From positions 11,419,951-11,483,950 of the forward strand of contig OX246745.1 of assembly GCA_945910005.1 (NCBI GenBank): 64,000 nt of DNA, read 5' to 3'. The stretch's first letter is position 1, and every line of letters begins with the position of its first letter. Position numbers and translations under genes: made by a program. The notes below the pieces were generated by a model. It was not told the DNA's origin, did not search any database, and saw only the letters and a program-made list of their open reading frames with translations. Shown here one piece after another: positions 29,416 to 51,168 of the stretch. Source of the DNA: Isoperla grammatica (lineage: Eukaryota > Arthropoda > Insecta > Plecoptera > Perlodidae).

Positions 29416-32400
29416 CAACTATATCCCCTTATTAAATTTGCACAGTGCCTGAAAAATGAAAATCAACTATCTCAAAACCTCCCAAGTAGCAGTATTTAGA
29501 ATGTTAGGAGAAAGAAGATGTGTTAGCATCTATTCCTGGACGTCTTCATTCTCATTAAGTACCGACTGCCGCACTTGACTACTATTGGCCGTTTCACGAC
29601 GACAGCAAAAAGATTCCTCGGCAATGTTTATAGCAATATACACACTGCACTCACACTTGGTAGTATTCCCAGACCTACCTTCTGTTTGCTGTGATCTACA
29701 CGTCTGTATTTGATTTTTCTTCGTCGGAATATATCGGTTTGAACCAGTAGGTCATACAGCCATTTTAGTAGACGAATTCCAAGTGTCTAGTATTGTCCGT
29801 AGCTGAACGCGTACTGTCTCGCAAAGTGGCACCTGCCGTGGTTCGCGCAGACTCTCCAACCAGTGACGTCACGGAAGGTAGGCAACCCGCAATGCATGTT
29901 TTTGCGATTTTGATTTAAATCTTCGGAACCATTAGGCCGATTTTAAAGATTCTTATTTTAATGATGAATCTACTAAGAGTCTTCACTATATGGCCATCAA
30001 AACCAAAAGCTTGCTTGATACTGACAAATGTACCCCCCTCCCCCCAATGCAGGAAACTTTATATAAGTTTGTGGCTCTTATATTATTCAACTTTGGAAGA
30101 CCTGTACCCTATCTGATTTTGTTTATTTTGTTTATTTGATTGTCACTTGCCCACCACTGACTATTTAATGGCAATCCTATTTAAATATATACATGATCTC
30201 AGCAAGTAGGTAATCTATTGGTAGGAGTTCTTACTGCTAGTGCCCAGCAATTGCTTGATTAGCATTACAGACATAATTATCTCTAACATATTACTTTCTG
30301 TGTTTTCTAGGTTTCCAAGATGGTCAAGACTGCAGAGTAAAATGCATTTGCTACAATGAACTTTTTTGCTCTAGTCGAGCTTGGCTTAAACTTTTTGAAT
30401 TTTGTTTTGAGTGTGGCACTAACATTTTTTTAAAGATGAGTTGTACTGGTACGAAATTTTCTATACACTCTACATTGTATAATTTTTAAAAATAAATGTT
30501 TGATACATTTCAAATTAAATAGTTAACTGTTAAAGCTACAATCAAGACTGAAAGAAAAATAATACATATTTTCTTGCATATAATTTACAAACTGATGCAA
30601 ATCAGTTGATATAGTCTAGTTAATATTTATATCAAAATGTACATATGTATTATATATATATATATAATATTTAGCATAAAGGCCTAGTGCATGCGAATTT
30701 GCACGTTTCGTCGAAATCTTGACCGAAAAATAACCGAAAGTGTACAGTCATGTTTCTTGTAGTAACTTGTATAATTTGAAAGGCACGCACGCTCAATTAT
30801 ACTTGATAGAATCAAAACGGCTGTCTTTTTGACGCATAAAAGAAGTAGAAATGCATGTGTTGGGTGGATTATTAAGCTTCAATAATCCATTTACATTACC
30901 AAAATTAGAAAGACCCATGTGTCCTAATTTTAATGTCAGTACAAGTGTACGTAGTTGCTTGAATAATTCAAATTACCTCAGCCTAGCACATAAACTTCAC
31001 ATGATACAAGTAAAGAATGTGAACTGGGGATGTATTTGAAGGCCATAATTGTATCTGTGCTGCATTTCAAGTTTTCTTTCCTACTCTCAGTCGGGTTTCT
31101 TAATGTCAAATTTGAAAGAATTTTCAAGGAATGTAATGCATCCCTGCGTTGCGTTCCAGTGTTTCCTTGCCTTATATAAACTTTGCATTCTTAAGTTTAT
31201 CATATAATTGAATGTTTTTACGTGCTCCTTCGTGATGTGATCTTGGACATGTTATATTTTCAGAAATGACCCCCGTGTCATGGAAGTTTAAACGCTTACT
31301 TTCAACACAGGGCTGAATTTTGGTGTATCCCAGAAAAGTCTAAAATAACGTGAAAAAGTATGAAAACACGTTTTTTTTGTGCTGTATAAGTAATGGACTA
31401 CCATACTTTAGCACAGGTTTAATGTACGTTTTGTAAGTAGTGGCAAGTAACAGACTGCAAGCACTCCTGCAACCGTTTTCATTCGTTTCAGTCTTCTTTT
31501 TGCCCCTTCACACATCTCTGTATGGATGGCATACTACTTTCTTTTACATCTCTTGAAAAACAAGTTGGAAATATTTTCGTTCTTCAGTACTATCAAATTG
31601 TAGTCTATATGTTCCTATCCATAACAAGCAATAATGTCACAACAGTACAGTATTTTAGGATAAGCATTTTTCCCATGCTTCATGATTCTTCTTATAGTAC
31701 TACAGTGATAGTAACAGTTGCATCAGGGCTCAAGATTGTCAACTGAGGTCGTAGATGCAAAGGTATTGTGTTTATTATTGGAGTTATATTTTGTTGCTTT
31801 ATTTATTATTTTTGATTTTATTTATTTATTATATATGATGAGCTGTGTCAATAGTGAAAGAAAACTGGCATTAAAAATATATAGTATTGCGTGGGGTTTG
31901 TCAAAATACTTGATACTGTAATATCTGTTACTTTTCTCCCAAAACTTTATGGCTTGTGATCATGATCCAGAGTCACACGTAACTGCCGGAAGGTCGTGGA
32001 TAGTAATGCCAGAATGTATTCAATGTGTGCTTCGCTTATGAACTAACAATCACATTTTCCAATTGACATATGGTAAAGAAGCAATATAGCAAACACTGTC
32101 AATTAATTATTTTAAGCAGATCAGCTGAGTGAACATTGTGTTTAAAACGCTCAAGTTACAGATACCATAGATACGGTCGGTATCACCGAGACCTGATTTT
32201 AGTTTCTCACAACACTCGGGAGTATTATTTCCTAATAACTTGTGAAGTATGCATGTAATGCTTGTTGCATCAAAGGGAGTTAGATATATCTGAAATGTTG
32301 CATGGTTGTCAAAGATGGTTGAGCCAAGGTTGCTAATTGTGAAAATTTCTTGTAACAGTAAATATACGTAATAACCAAAAAAAAACAGTAATAAAATGTT

Positions 32401-32773
32401 TAACTTGTTTTAAATCCATATTGAAATAAAGGTTCTCTCTCTGGTTGATAGGAAGTAATTGTTGGAAAAACGTGCATGTGTATTGTACAATGTCTCGTTC
32501 ATGCATCATTAAAATTTACGCTTGTCCTGACAATGCCACAAACAATATGAAGCTTTGACACTAAAAGCTCATTGCTTAATTAATATGTAATGCACTGGCA
32601 AGTGGTGACACTTCTAAGCTGATGATTTGTGTGATTTCATGCTAACTTGTTCCCAGTCCATGTTGACTTATTCTTTGGAAGTGACTGGTCTACACAACTA
32701 TGAGAAAACACCATATTTACCTGAATCTAAGATTATATCTATACCCATTTTTTTCAAGTAAAAATATTGGGGG
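29413..32773. other. no secure gene; one weak terminal-exon candidate
   Basis: AT-rich sequence. At 30311-30340 a strong acceptor (TTACTTTCTGTGTTTTCTAG) is followed by a frame VSKMVKTAE and TAA, with AATAAA at 30491-30496. This could be the last exon of a small or non-coding transcript. A possible donor GGAAG|GTAGGC lies at about 29878. No protein family can be named. AT dinucleotide runs occur at 30650-30668. Confidence 0.3.
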
Positions 32774-33345
32774 TAGGGTTCCCAACTCTGCAAAATAACA
32801 TTCCGGGACCAATAGCGAATAAAAAGGGAATGGCTCACGTGATACTGCCGGAGGTCTATCGCCAAAGGCGATTTGTTTTTACCTTTTTTCATGATTTTCT
32901 TTCTATAAAAACATGTTTTTACTGCTTGACGAGAAAACAAGAGTTCCAAAGAATTCAACTCTCTCCTTTTCAACAAAAATCTTTCGCACTTAATTAGAAA
33001 TTACTTAGGAGTTCACGTGCCTGTCTGAGACTTATTTTAATAATTATTGTGTTGCTATAACAATAATGATAGGGTACATACCTATTTTTATTGAAACATG
33101 AAATGATCAAGAAAACATCGTGCATTTGAAAAAGTCAACTTTGGAAACCATGCTCCATTAATTTATTATCCATTTCACTGCTAGTTTTGATCTCACGTTT
33201 CGGGCGGCGCGAGGTCGCGGCAGAAGCAAGACACTTTCATGTGTTTCCGGGACATTTGCCGTCCCGGAATCAGTTTAATTTCAACTAGGACAAGATCTTT
33301 AATTTCTGGTCTGTCCCGGCTAAACCGGGATGGTTGGGAACCCTA
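32774..33345. mobile_element. non-autonomous hAT-like element
   Basis: 572 bp with ends TAGGGTTCCCAAC and the exact inverse GTTGGGAACCCTA. The 8-nt flanks ATTGGGGG and ATTTGGGG differ at one base. CCGGGAC/GTCCCGG words near both ends form sub-terminal repeats. No transposase frame. Confidence 0.8.
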
Positions 33346-33678
33346 ATTTGGGGTCGTTTTAAATTCATGTTTTTAGAAAACCTTACGGCAAGTTGCAGTT
33401 AAGTGGCTAGGCCTGGGTTTAACAATGTTCAATCACAGTGGGAATGGCAATGAAGCAAGCAATAGTGGCAAAGAATGGTGGGATGAAAAATACTAATCAA
33501 TCATGTTAAATCTTGTATTTGTAATGACTGCATTAGTGTCACTTAGTTAAGTTCTGGATATCTATGGTAATTGACTAATTGATTGCTTTGTTAGTAAACT
33601 GTAGAAGAGACAGGCTGGAAGGTTCTTTTCCAAAGTCATTGTATCAGATCTTGTTGTTTTGTTACTTAAAATTGAGTA

Positions 33679-33825
33679 CAGTGGTACCTCAGTTATGCAT
33701 TTCCTACTTACATTTTTACTGTTTTATAAATATTTGTAAACTTACCTCCTTATATATCTTTCACATGTTTGTACGTATCTTTTAAGTTGGTGCACTCAAA
33801 ACATAACTGAGGTTCCATTTTACTG
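33679..33825. mobile_element. small MITE with CAGT ends
   Basis: Ends CAGTGGTACCTCAGTTATG and, inverted, CAGTAAAATGGAACCTCAGTTATG. TA precedes the left end; the right flank TT is not a perfect duplication. The ends resemble Tc1/mariner-like MITEs. Differs from the 175-bp family. Confidence 0.7.
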
Positions 33826-34686
33826 TTGTTATAAACATTCTATTGATGAAGGACATGACATAATTACTATTATAATTCATCGTGTAGTGACTTTCGCCTG
33901 ATAAGAAGGAACTTTGAAATGTTTCACATTTAATAGCAGCCAACAATTTAAGTTCTGTTTGTTCCTCAGTTTGATTTGTTGGCATTGATATAAACCTTTC
34001 ATGAGAATTAATAGAAATACAAAACAATGGTAACCACATTACTTGACTCCGTATTGAATGAAATGGTGTTTTTGTGTGATGCGGTCCGTGTGCAGTCTTG
34101 CTATGGAACATGTCCATGACTTGGCTACAATAATGCACATATTGTTTCATTTTTATATATTTTGTATTGTTATATAAGTTAGCCTTGTCAAGACCAATTT
34201 GATGATTTGACCGTTGGCCTTAGTACTGTAAACATAATTCAACAAGTATAAGCTAACATCCATTTACAGTTAATGATTACTGTTTCACTATAAACACTTA
34301 GTATTATCATGTATAGATTGGCATGTGTCTATAGTTGTAAAAATCTTTGTTCAATCAGTACAACATACTATGCAGTCATAATTTCAAGCATTGTGGCAAC
34401 TATGCTAGTACATACTCATATATAAATTTATGATTTACCAATATTTTCAAATTGGTATCAAAAGTATGCTTCTAAAGTATTGTAATAAAACTTCATAATA
34501 AAACTCATTTGTAAAGTATTACAATGTGTTAATGATTTCCTTCATTATATCCCCTGATATGTGTCAATGTCGGCATGATCACATCTGATCTGCTCTACTT
34601 ACTACTTGTTTCTGTCAACCTCTGTTTTAACTGTTTTATTTAACATGTCTATACAATGGCAAATCGTGTTGAAAACGCACGTTGAT
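33826..34686. other. no gene seen
   Basis: AT-rich spacer. A 122-residue minus-strand open frame (33782-34150) overlaps a MITE end and has no recognisable motif. Confidence 0.5.
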
Positions 34687-35078
34687 CAGTGTTAAAGTGG
34701 GGCGGTATGAGTCGATATGCATACCGTTACTAAAAATACCGACGGTATACCATACCGGCACTAATTTGTATCGATTGTAAACATGTGACGAATTAGGTTG
34801 AACATTTTGTTACTTAGTATTTATATTTCCTCATCCAATGTTTTTATAAAGTATAAATGTTTCAATCATAATTTTTTCAAAACAAATGTACGTAAAAACA
34901 AGCGAAGACTACTCTCCAAAGTAATTTAAACGTGTCGTGACAAAACACCCTAAAAAATGTCTGCGGGGCTAAACTGGGGGGCACAACCCCCCCCCCCCCC
35001 CCCCTGACATACCCGCTTAGTCTGTTTTACACAGCACTAGTGCATACCGTCACTTCTCTGAGTCCACTTTAACCACTG
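34687..35078. mobile_element. non-autonomous hAT element with perfect 8-bp duplication
   Basis: 392 bp with ends CAGTGTTAAAGTGG and, inverted, CAGTGGTTAAAGTGG. It is flanked on both sides by ACGTTGAT (34679-34686 and 35079-35086). Contains GGTATRC repeats near both ends and a C run at 34989-35004. No coding capacity. Confidence 0.88.
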
Positions 35079-35086
35079 ACGTTGAT

Positions 35087-36713
35087 GGCTTTCGATGCTG
35101 TCTGCTACGTCGTCGAAACCTCCAGTCTCTAACTAAGAGTTGGGGGTTCTATCATGTGCCTGGCAAACAACTTGAACACTCGAAATACTGTACGACTTTC
35201 AGAGAGGGTAAGATAAATGATTCATTTTCAATTTGTTTTACATTGTGTGTTTTTGTATATATTTCCCTAAGTTTGTGGAAATTCTCTGTACTTTCTTTTA
35301 TTCTTAGTTCAACCACACTGTTCCATATTCATGACAGAGCTGTAGCCTACCTTCTAACTAAACATGAATCCATTACCAAGACAAACAACATAAGTTTTAG
35401 TCAATTGACGAGATGAGCTTGCTAACAGTTCTCTGCTACCCGCCATGGAAGATAACCGTGGGGGGGGGGGGGGGTTCACAAAGTAAATTTAAAATGTAAT
35501 GGACTATGTACACGATATTTCAAGTTAAGTGTTTAAAAACTATAATGTATCAGAATAAATATGTGTTTTGCTTTACAATTATTTGTAGGTATTTCTTTCG
35601 TGCAACTAGTAATACATCTTACATATTAGACCAATTACTGGTTTTGTAAAATAAATGTTGTAGCAAGTATTCGTGGGTCCGTAGAATGAAGTGTACTTAA
35701 TAACCAGACAGAATGTAATGTGTCATTAAAAACGAATGACAGGGCTGGTTTAGGAACTAGGTAAGCTCATATTTAAAAAAGCAATTATAACTTAATTAAT
35801 TTGTTAAATGCTACAGCTTTCATTTGCTGCATAGATAAGCCAAATGAATTCTAAATCTAGGTTGAAGTAGATTTGTAACAATATTCAAATAGTCCCTGAA
35901 CATTGCTACATTTTAATTTAGTGGCCTTATCTATAGTTTTTGCCTCAGGTTCGTGTTCTTGAAAACTGCGTTTGAATAATTAATCTATCACACATCGTGA
36001 CATCTACATAAACTATAGAAGAAGGATTAAAAAAATGGGTCCACAGGAACAAAATGTTTCCCAGCTGTGACACAAGAACCCAACTTGTTTTATAACTTTT
36101 CCTTATCTCAAAGATGATCTTAATCAGCTAGTGTTGGCTTGGAGATTAAAACATGATAATCCCATGTAAATCCAAATCAGGTTCCAGAAACACGTCTGTA
36201 AGGGGGCATGAGGGAAATGATGGATGAGAGAGGGTGACGGAAAATGGAGCTACCACATCCCTCTTTAATTTGAAAGCTTCATGTTGAAGTTTAACATTGT
36301 TTCAACAATTAGAAATTAAGGAAAGTTTCCAAAGCTGTGTAAGCTTACACATAAATTCTTGAGCCGGGGTTGTTGATGTGGGGGTTCGGCTGTGGAAGAG
36401 GGGTGTGGGGGGGGGGAATGGGGTGACGTGGATCAATCTTGATCTCAAGTGTTAGGAGGGGGAACGGAAGAGATGGAAATCATCAACTCTTCAATTAATT
36501 CATTTGGGGATGAGATTGAACAGCTTAGGTATGACTATGAGGCGTGTTTCTCCCGCCCAGGAAGGGAAGGCTTAGCTATACTAAACGGGTTTTTAATAGT
36601 CTATTTCGATTAGTGGTGGTGATTAATAAATCTCATCTTCGCCTAATGTTATTTCGTCGCCATATAATATTGAATAAGCGCGAACTGGCTGGATGAGAGG
36701 AGAGCTCGAGAAT
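35087..36713. other. no gene seen; G-run at 35460-35474
   Basis: AT-rich spacer with an uninterrupted G tract of about 15. No coding or RNA gene recognised. Confidence 0.5.
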
Positions 36714-36746
36714 ATTATTATTATTATTGTTATTATTATTATTATG

Positions 36747-36814
<68 letters not shown>
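36714..36814. repeat. (TTA)n microsatellite
   Basis: About 33 TTA units with two interruptions near the left end. Confidence 0.95.
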
Positions 36815-37800
36815 CGCCTGCTCTTGTTAGCCACTTCTACTTGTACTGCCCAAGCGCATCGTAAAATTTAGTGTCTCAATGCTCACGTTTGATGAATCAA
36901 TGCATCGATCTAATTATAATCATGAGATATTTGCAAGTTTGAGCTACTAGAATAGCGTGTTTGATAATCAACGCACATATACATAAACTAGGAATTCACG
37001 ATTTGATTGGTCTACTTGTCTATAAATATTTGCAATATTCGTTATTTGATTGGTCGAGAACTCAAAGTAGGCGGGGTCATCTTCCCTTCGACACCGCCAA
37101 CAACAACTGCAACAACACTTCTCAAAAGCGTCATCTCCAATTTCACGTCATTATATTCCGGACGCAAATTGCTCTAGTAGTTTGATGAAATTTGGTTTAG
37201 GGGGTATAATAATTAATTAACCTGGGACCAACCGCTAAAACCTCACCTTGGATCTCGGATATTTTATTTATGTTACAGTGGTGTAGACTAATTGATTAAT
37301 GTACTGCTGGAGTACATAATACGTATACGTCATCTCACAGAGCAAGTCCACACTCAGTCACTCACTGCACGTTTTGGAAAAGAACTTGTTTGAAAATCAG
37401 ATCCCTTTTTCTTTCTTCTGCTTCCTTCATTATGTCTTAACTTAATGTGAATTGCTTGATGCTAAATGTAGTGTACAAGTGTTAAATGTTAAATATAGTT
37501 AAGTTATTTGGGTCTGCACCAACTTTTGACGACATCCATATTTGTACTCTGTATGAATCAATCGGACTAATAAATACTTACTTACTTCTACTAGTAAAAC
37601 GACCCCTCCTCCTTCCTATCATCAATAAACAACGCAATTTTAGGCTTTGATATTTGTGCTCATAAGAAAGAAAAATATTTTATAATTTTTGAGTGTAGGC
37701 CTAAAAAAGTGGCCACGGTACAAAATTGTAAGGAGGGAATATTGTGCCCAAACAATAAGCGTTGCATATAAAGTAATTCTGAACTCGTGTCGGTTATAGG
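36815..37800. other. no gene seen; possible retroelement tail
   Basis: Mostly featureless. The segment 37430-37590 ends AATAAATACTTACTTACTTC, a style of repetitive tail seen at the 3' ends of some non-LTR elements. No frame is left, so this is only a suggestion. Confidence 0.3.
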
Positions 37801-38287
<487 letters not shown>

Positions 38288-38699
38288 TTCCATAACAGTA
38301 GAATGGTGGCGCTCGCTACGCTCGCTTAGTTATAATAATAACAATAATAATAATCATAATAATCATAATTATTATTATTATTGTTATTAATAAATTATTT
38401 CAATGGAAAGTAAGCTAAAAGTATTTTGAATATAAAATAATTACAACATTTTGTGCACATTAATGCGCCACCGCTGTTCTCTAGCGGGCATTAAGTGCAA
38501 TTGCTAAAGAATGCCGTCTTAGCAGGCGGTGTAATAATTTCTGTTCCCTGTAGATCAGCGTACATTTTACATCCGCTGTTACCATGATGGATAAGTTTTA
38601 ATTATTTTTGATATTTTACGTTGATTTACATTGTTATATTGATATTATTTATTTACTTTGATATTCTTTTTAACACGGTGAAAAAGTTGCAACATCACA

Positions 38700-47162
<8,463 letters not shown>

Positions 47163-47306
47163 AACAACATACGTTTTTCTTTTAATACGAAAACTTCAAG
47201 ATGAAAGTATTTAGTTTAGAAATTTTTACGTGTGCTGTGCTACCTTTTGAAAACAAATATTACATTTTAAATACATATTCGGTTTTGAATCATCACTGGT
47301 TGATGT

Positions 47307-47312
47307 AATAAA
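47307..47312 (+). other. polyadenylation signal of TTC29-like gene
   Basis: AATAAA in TGTAATAAAAGTC, 145 nt beyond the stop codon. Confidence 0.6.
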
Positions 47313-48401
47313 AGTCAAACTAACTTTTATCTACCGTTGTTAAAATTCTCCGTAACATTATTCAAAGAAAAATGTATAACAAAGTAAATAGGTTTAAGTT
47401 TCATGAAAATAATGCTAAATTTCTTGTATTGTAAAATGCGTGTAATATAGAAAGAAAATTGTCAAAATGCCAAATGTCTTTTCTATACCTTAAAATGTTT
47501 TGATTCTTACTTAATTATTTCGGATTGGAACTATAAACTTGATAACTTGTGTTACTTAATTTTGTGAATTAACATGAAACTGCTAAATCGGATTACTATC
47601 CTCATTAAATACAGAAAATTACAGCACAATGTACATTTATTTACAAAATGAAATACACAATTTTAGAATCTCCTATAGAAAAGCAAGGGCGTAAATAACC
47701 TGTAAAAGTATAGGCCTATTGGCTTTCCTTAATGAGTTCCTTCCATTTAAGAAAAATTATTCTAGTTTTCCAGCTAAAAAGTATGCATTTTTAACATTAA
47801 AAGTTTTGCAGCTTATTCCGCCATGGCTTTTAGTTTTATTCCCAACGTGGTATGTATTACGTGTTTGCCGCATGTCCACACATAATTAGTTAGAGAAATA
47901 ATGTTATTTATTAGATGTGCAATTATTTAGTTTAAATCAATTCGGCTTTCCATAAAAGATGTGTTATACACTAGAAACTACCTATATTCACTTTGAATGT
48001 ATGTAGGTGCTCTCTAGATTAGTTTGAGCATAATTTAAAAAAAATTCCGTAAGGAAAGTCGGATAATTTTATAAAGTATATTTTACATATTTGTATACAA
48101 TCTAAAAGAATGCATTCTTGGTAAAAGTTTAAGCAAAATTGAGGCAGATTAGTGGCAAGTGTACATGAAGCAACGTGTACGGTATGCAACATAAATACAC
48201 CAACGGTAAGAGAGAATACTAGTTTACTCTAAAACTCTTCTTATCTATTTTTACTTTCCACTGAAGTTCGTCAATATTCTTCGTGCTTCAAAGTTCTCTC
48301 CGTTTCATTCAGTTTATTTCTTTGTTTCTCTCTCTAGTAATCCCTCATATCTCTCAATCTATACAGGACATGATCAAGATTCTCCGGTAACAACACATCT
48401 A
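47313..48401. other. no gene seen
   Basis: AT-rich sequence downstream of the TTC29-like gene without recognisable features. Confidence 0.5.
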
Positions 48402-48588
48402 AAGCCCCAACCACAATTGTCTGTATCGGGATTGGAATCGCAATTGGGAAATCGTGGAAATGTTAACATGCATGGTTCTTATGGCGCTGTTTACAATAAA
48501 ATCGTAATATTGTATAGTATGAGAAAATGTACGTTTGGGATCCCGATCCCGATTACGATCACGATGCCGACAATTGTGGTCGGGGCTT
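48402..48588. mobile_element. fold-back MITE, GCCCCAACCACAATTGTC family
   Basis: 187 bp with ends AAGCCCCAACCACAATTGTC and the inverse GACAATTGTGGTCGGGGCTT. Internally GATCCCGATTACGATCACGAT mirrors the other end. Related copies lie at 491-858. No coding. Confidence 0.8.
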
Positions 48589-49530
48589 AAAGGTGTACAC
48601 ACAACACAATGGTTGATATAGCAAATCGTAATATCTGTGCTTCGTATGGGTTTTTTTGCTTGTCACATTTCTTTTTTAAATGAATACACTCTATTTTGAT
48701 GTTGCACAATTTTCCGGGTTGTTGCTTATGTAGATTTGGACGTTTCTTCAACTATACGCTATGCAGCTTTGCTCGAGATACAAATCTACACGACGCAATT
48801 CACCCAGATTATAGAATCATCTCAGGTAGGCTAACACATACACCTTAGTTAGAATAAATTCATCATACTATAAAACTTGGTGTTTTAGTTCAATGCTTTT
48901 AAAAACAATTCAAATTTTAAATACACGTCATAGGTAAGATTTTCCTCAGTCACATGGTGAATGCTGGGATTTTTTAATTATTATTATTATTATTAATTGT
49001 TTATTCTTGTCACAAGAAAATGAAATTACAAGAGATATGCTTAAAACCACATAAGTAAAAAATAACAAATATTAAAGTCTCTTGACAAGAAACGGCGTCA
49101 ACGCTAGCAAACATTTTGCTAAAACACTTAAAATCCTAGGAAATTTTGTCTCATATTGAGATTGAGATTGAGTCATACTAACAGAACATTCTTCAGACAT
49201 TCCATTCCAACTATTCTAAATACCGCATAATACATAGTCCACGGGCATGAGCTGTCCTTGGGCAAGTTTCCTACGAACAATTATTGTTATTGCTAGTTCC
49301 TATTATAATAACATGATCCAGAGGAATATCAACACAAGCGAATCGTCGGCGCAGAAACTCTGAAGGTCACGCACACATTTCTCTAGTCGTCAGTCGAGGG
49401 AGTGGATCTGTCATGCTGGTTCCCTTATCTTCAGAATGTCTGGTAAGTGCAGCTGCACAGTTACTCTATATTATCATACTTCACTTCCCTCATTCCGTCG
49501 TACTAATAGTTCCTTATTCATCTTTCTTTC
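48589..49530. other. no gene seen
   Basis: AT-rich spacer with a short ATT run near 48980. Nothing else recognised. Confidence 0.5.
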
Positions 49531-49702
49531 ATTCATTCATTCATTCATTCATTCATTCATTCATTCATTCATTCATTCATTCATTCATTCATTCATTCAT
49601 TCATTCATTCATTCATTCATTCATTCATTCATTCATTCATTCATTCATTCATTCATTCATTCATTCATTCATTCATTCATTCATTCATTCATTCATTCAT
49701 TA
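49531..49702. repeat. (ATTC)n microsatellite
   Basis: About 43 uninterrupted ATTC units. The repeated SFIHSFIH open frames are artefacts. Confidence 0.97.
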
Positions 49703-49899
49703 ACTGATACTGCATGATATGTTGCTTCCAGTATTTTCAGGCATAATCATGTATTTTGCTAGATTTGTATTGCTATTTTATATATACTTATTATGACAAT
49801 CAAATCTTGTTCTTAAAATATATAGGAAATACCTACCTACCTATTTACTATTTAGTATTGTTTGAAAACAGTCTTTGAGATAACTAAGTTCAACTCCAA

Positions 49900-50025
49900 C
49901 AATACAACAGTATTGTTCCGCCGTCCCAGCCCAAGTTCGAATCCTGGTTTGGACATTGATTTCATGAGCCGATTATTTAATTCTCATATCGATGGTCGTC
50001 TCGATTAGCCTCGTTAGTGAGTGAT
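49900..50025 (+). repeat. tRNA-derived SINE fragment
   Basis: B-box AGTTCGAATCC at 49934-49944 is followed within 70 bp by CGTCTCGATTAGCCTCGTT. The same pairing of a tRNA-like head and CTCGATTAGCC body occurs at 56130-56395, suggesting one SINE family. Confidence 0.5.
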
Positions 50026-50820
50026 AACAATATATATAATAATTAATAACCGAAGAATTGTCCGTTGTGTATCACATTGGGAGTCCATTTTCAAGACAAT
50101 TAGTATTATTATTAGTTACGACACGTAGTAACTGTACGAACATAATGCAACTACAACCGCATTTTACCTTGTAACATGATATGGTGTAAACGCCACCACT
50201 GAGAGGAAGGGAGAGCGAAATGCTTGTCAGAGACAATAAAGTTAGCCTCCTCCAATTACAACCCCACAGCGTGACCATAACTGGGATTCGATTTTAACCA
50301 ATAAACCGGACATTAAAAATTAAAAATGCAAATGACAGTTCAGCATCATGTTCTGTGATGCGTGCGAAATTAGATCTAAATTGACAATATCGGTGACACC
50401 AGTGACATGTAGTGTAGTAGGACAAGAGAGTTGAATGATATTAATGCAACTAGACCATCTGTGACCGGAAAACCGGAAGTTTTGTGGACGTGACATAGAA
50501 TTGTGAAAAAGTTGACAAAAGCAAAATTGAAAATAATTTGAAAAATAAGTGGAATGTTATATTACAACCACCTGCACAGACAACCACCTTTGAATATACT
50601 AATTCATGGTCTTGGACAAACCTGAATAAACAGTTTAATTCACAAGAATGTATATCTTGTAGAGGTTTTGGAAAAACCTGATTAGATAAGGATATGACAC
50701 ATACATAAGCATTTTGATTGTGAATATTGTATAAATAATTATAGTCTACCCTAATAAATAAAATCAGCAGTGGAGAAATAAGTAACCATACATTATGTGT
50801 AATTTGGTTTGAGTGATAAT
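50026..50820. other. no gene seen
   Basis: AT-rich spacer. A 130-residue minus open frame (50450-50842) shows no recognisable motif. Confidence 0.5.
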
Positions 50821-51168
50821 CAGGGGCGCAAACAATAATCACTCATGTTGAAAATTCGATAACCAATAGTGAAAATATCAAATTATCGAAATGCGTTCTT
50901 TTTTTTTTAATTGTAACCCTATTCATTGAGCTCCAAATCATACTTTCTGATATACCTATACTTAACAGTTTATAAATACTAATTCTGACGCGAGGCATGA
51001 GATATTTATTTTTACTTCCATTCATTCCTTTCAAATATTATTTAATTTTCCATGCATGTATATTTCGTCTCGCGTAATTATCGTTCAATAATATATCGAT
51101 CAATACTATCGATCAGTCAAATATTCGATTATCCATAAGTTTTCTTTTACCATTGTGCACACCGTAGT
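50821..51168. mobile_element. possible diverged hAT-like copy
   Basis: The left edge AGGGGCGCAAACAATAAT loosely resembles the TAGGGATGCACACGATAAT end of the element at 9298. ATCGAT-rich words (51090-51135) and GTGCACACCGTA near the right edge are similar to that element. The match is weak. Confidence 0.3.

Noticed and set aside
33782..34150. 122-codon minus-strand frame
   Set aside because: Overlaps a MITE end, has no motif or splice support, and sits in AT-rich noise.
49413..49717. SFIHSFIH-repeat protein
   Set aside because: Translation of the ATTC microsatellite.
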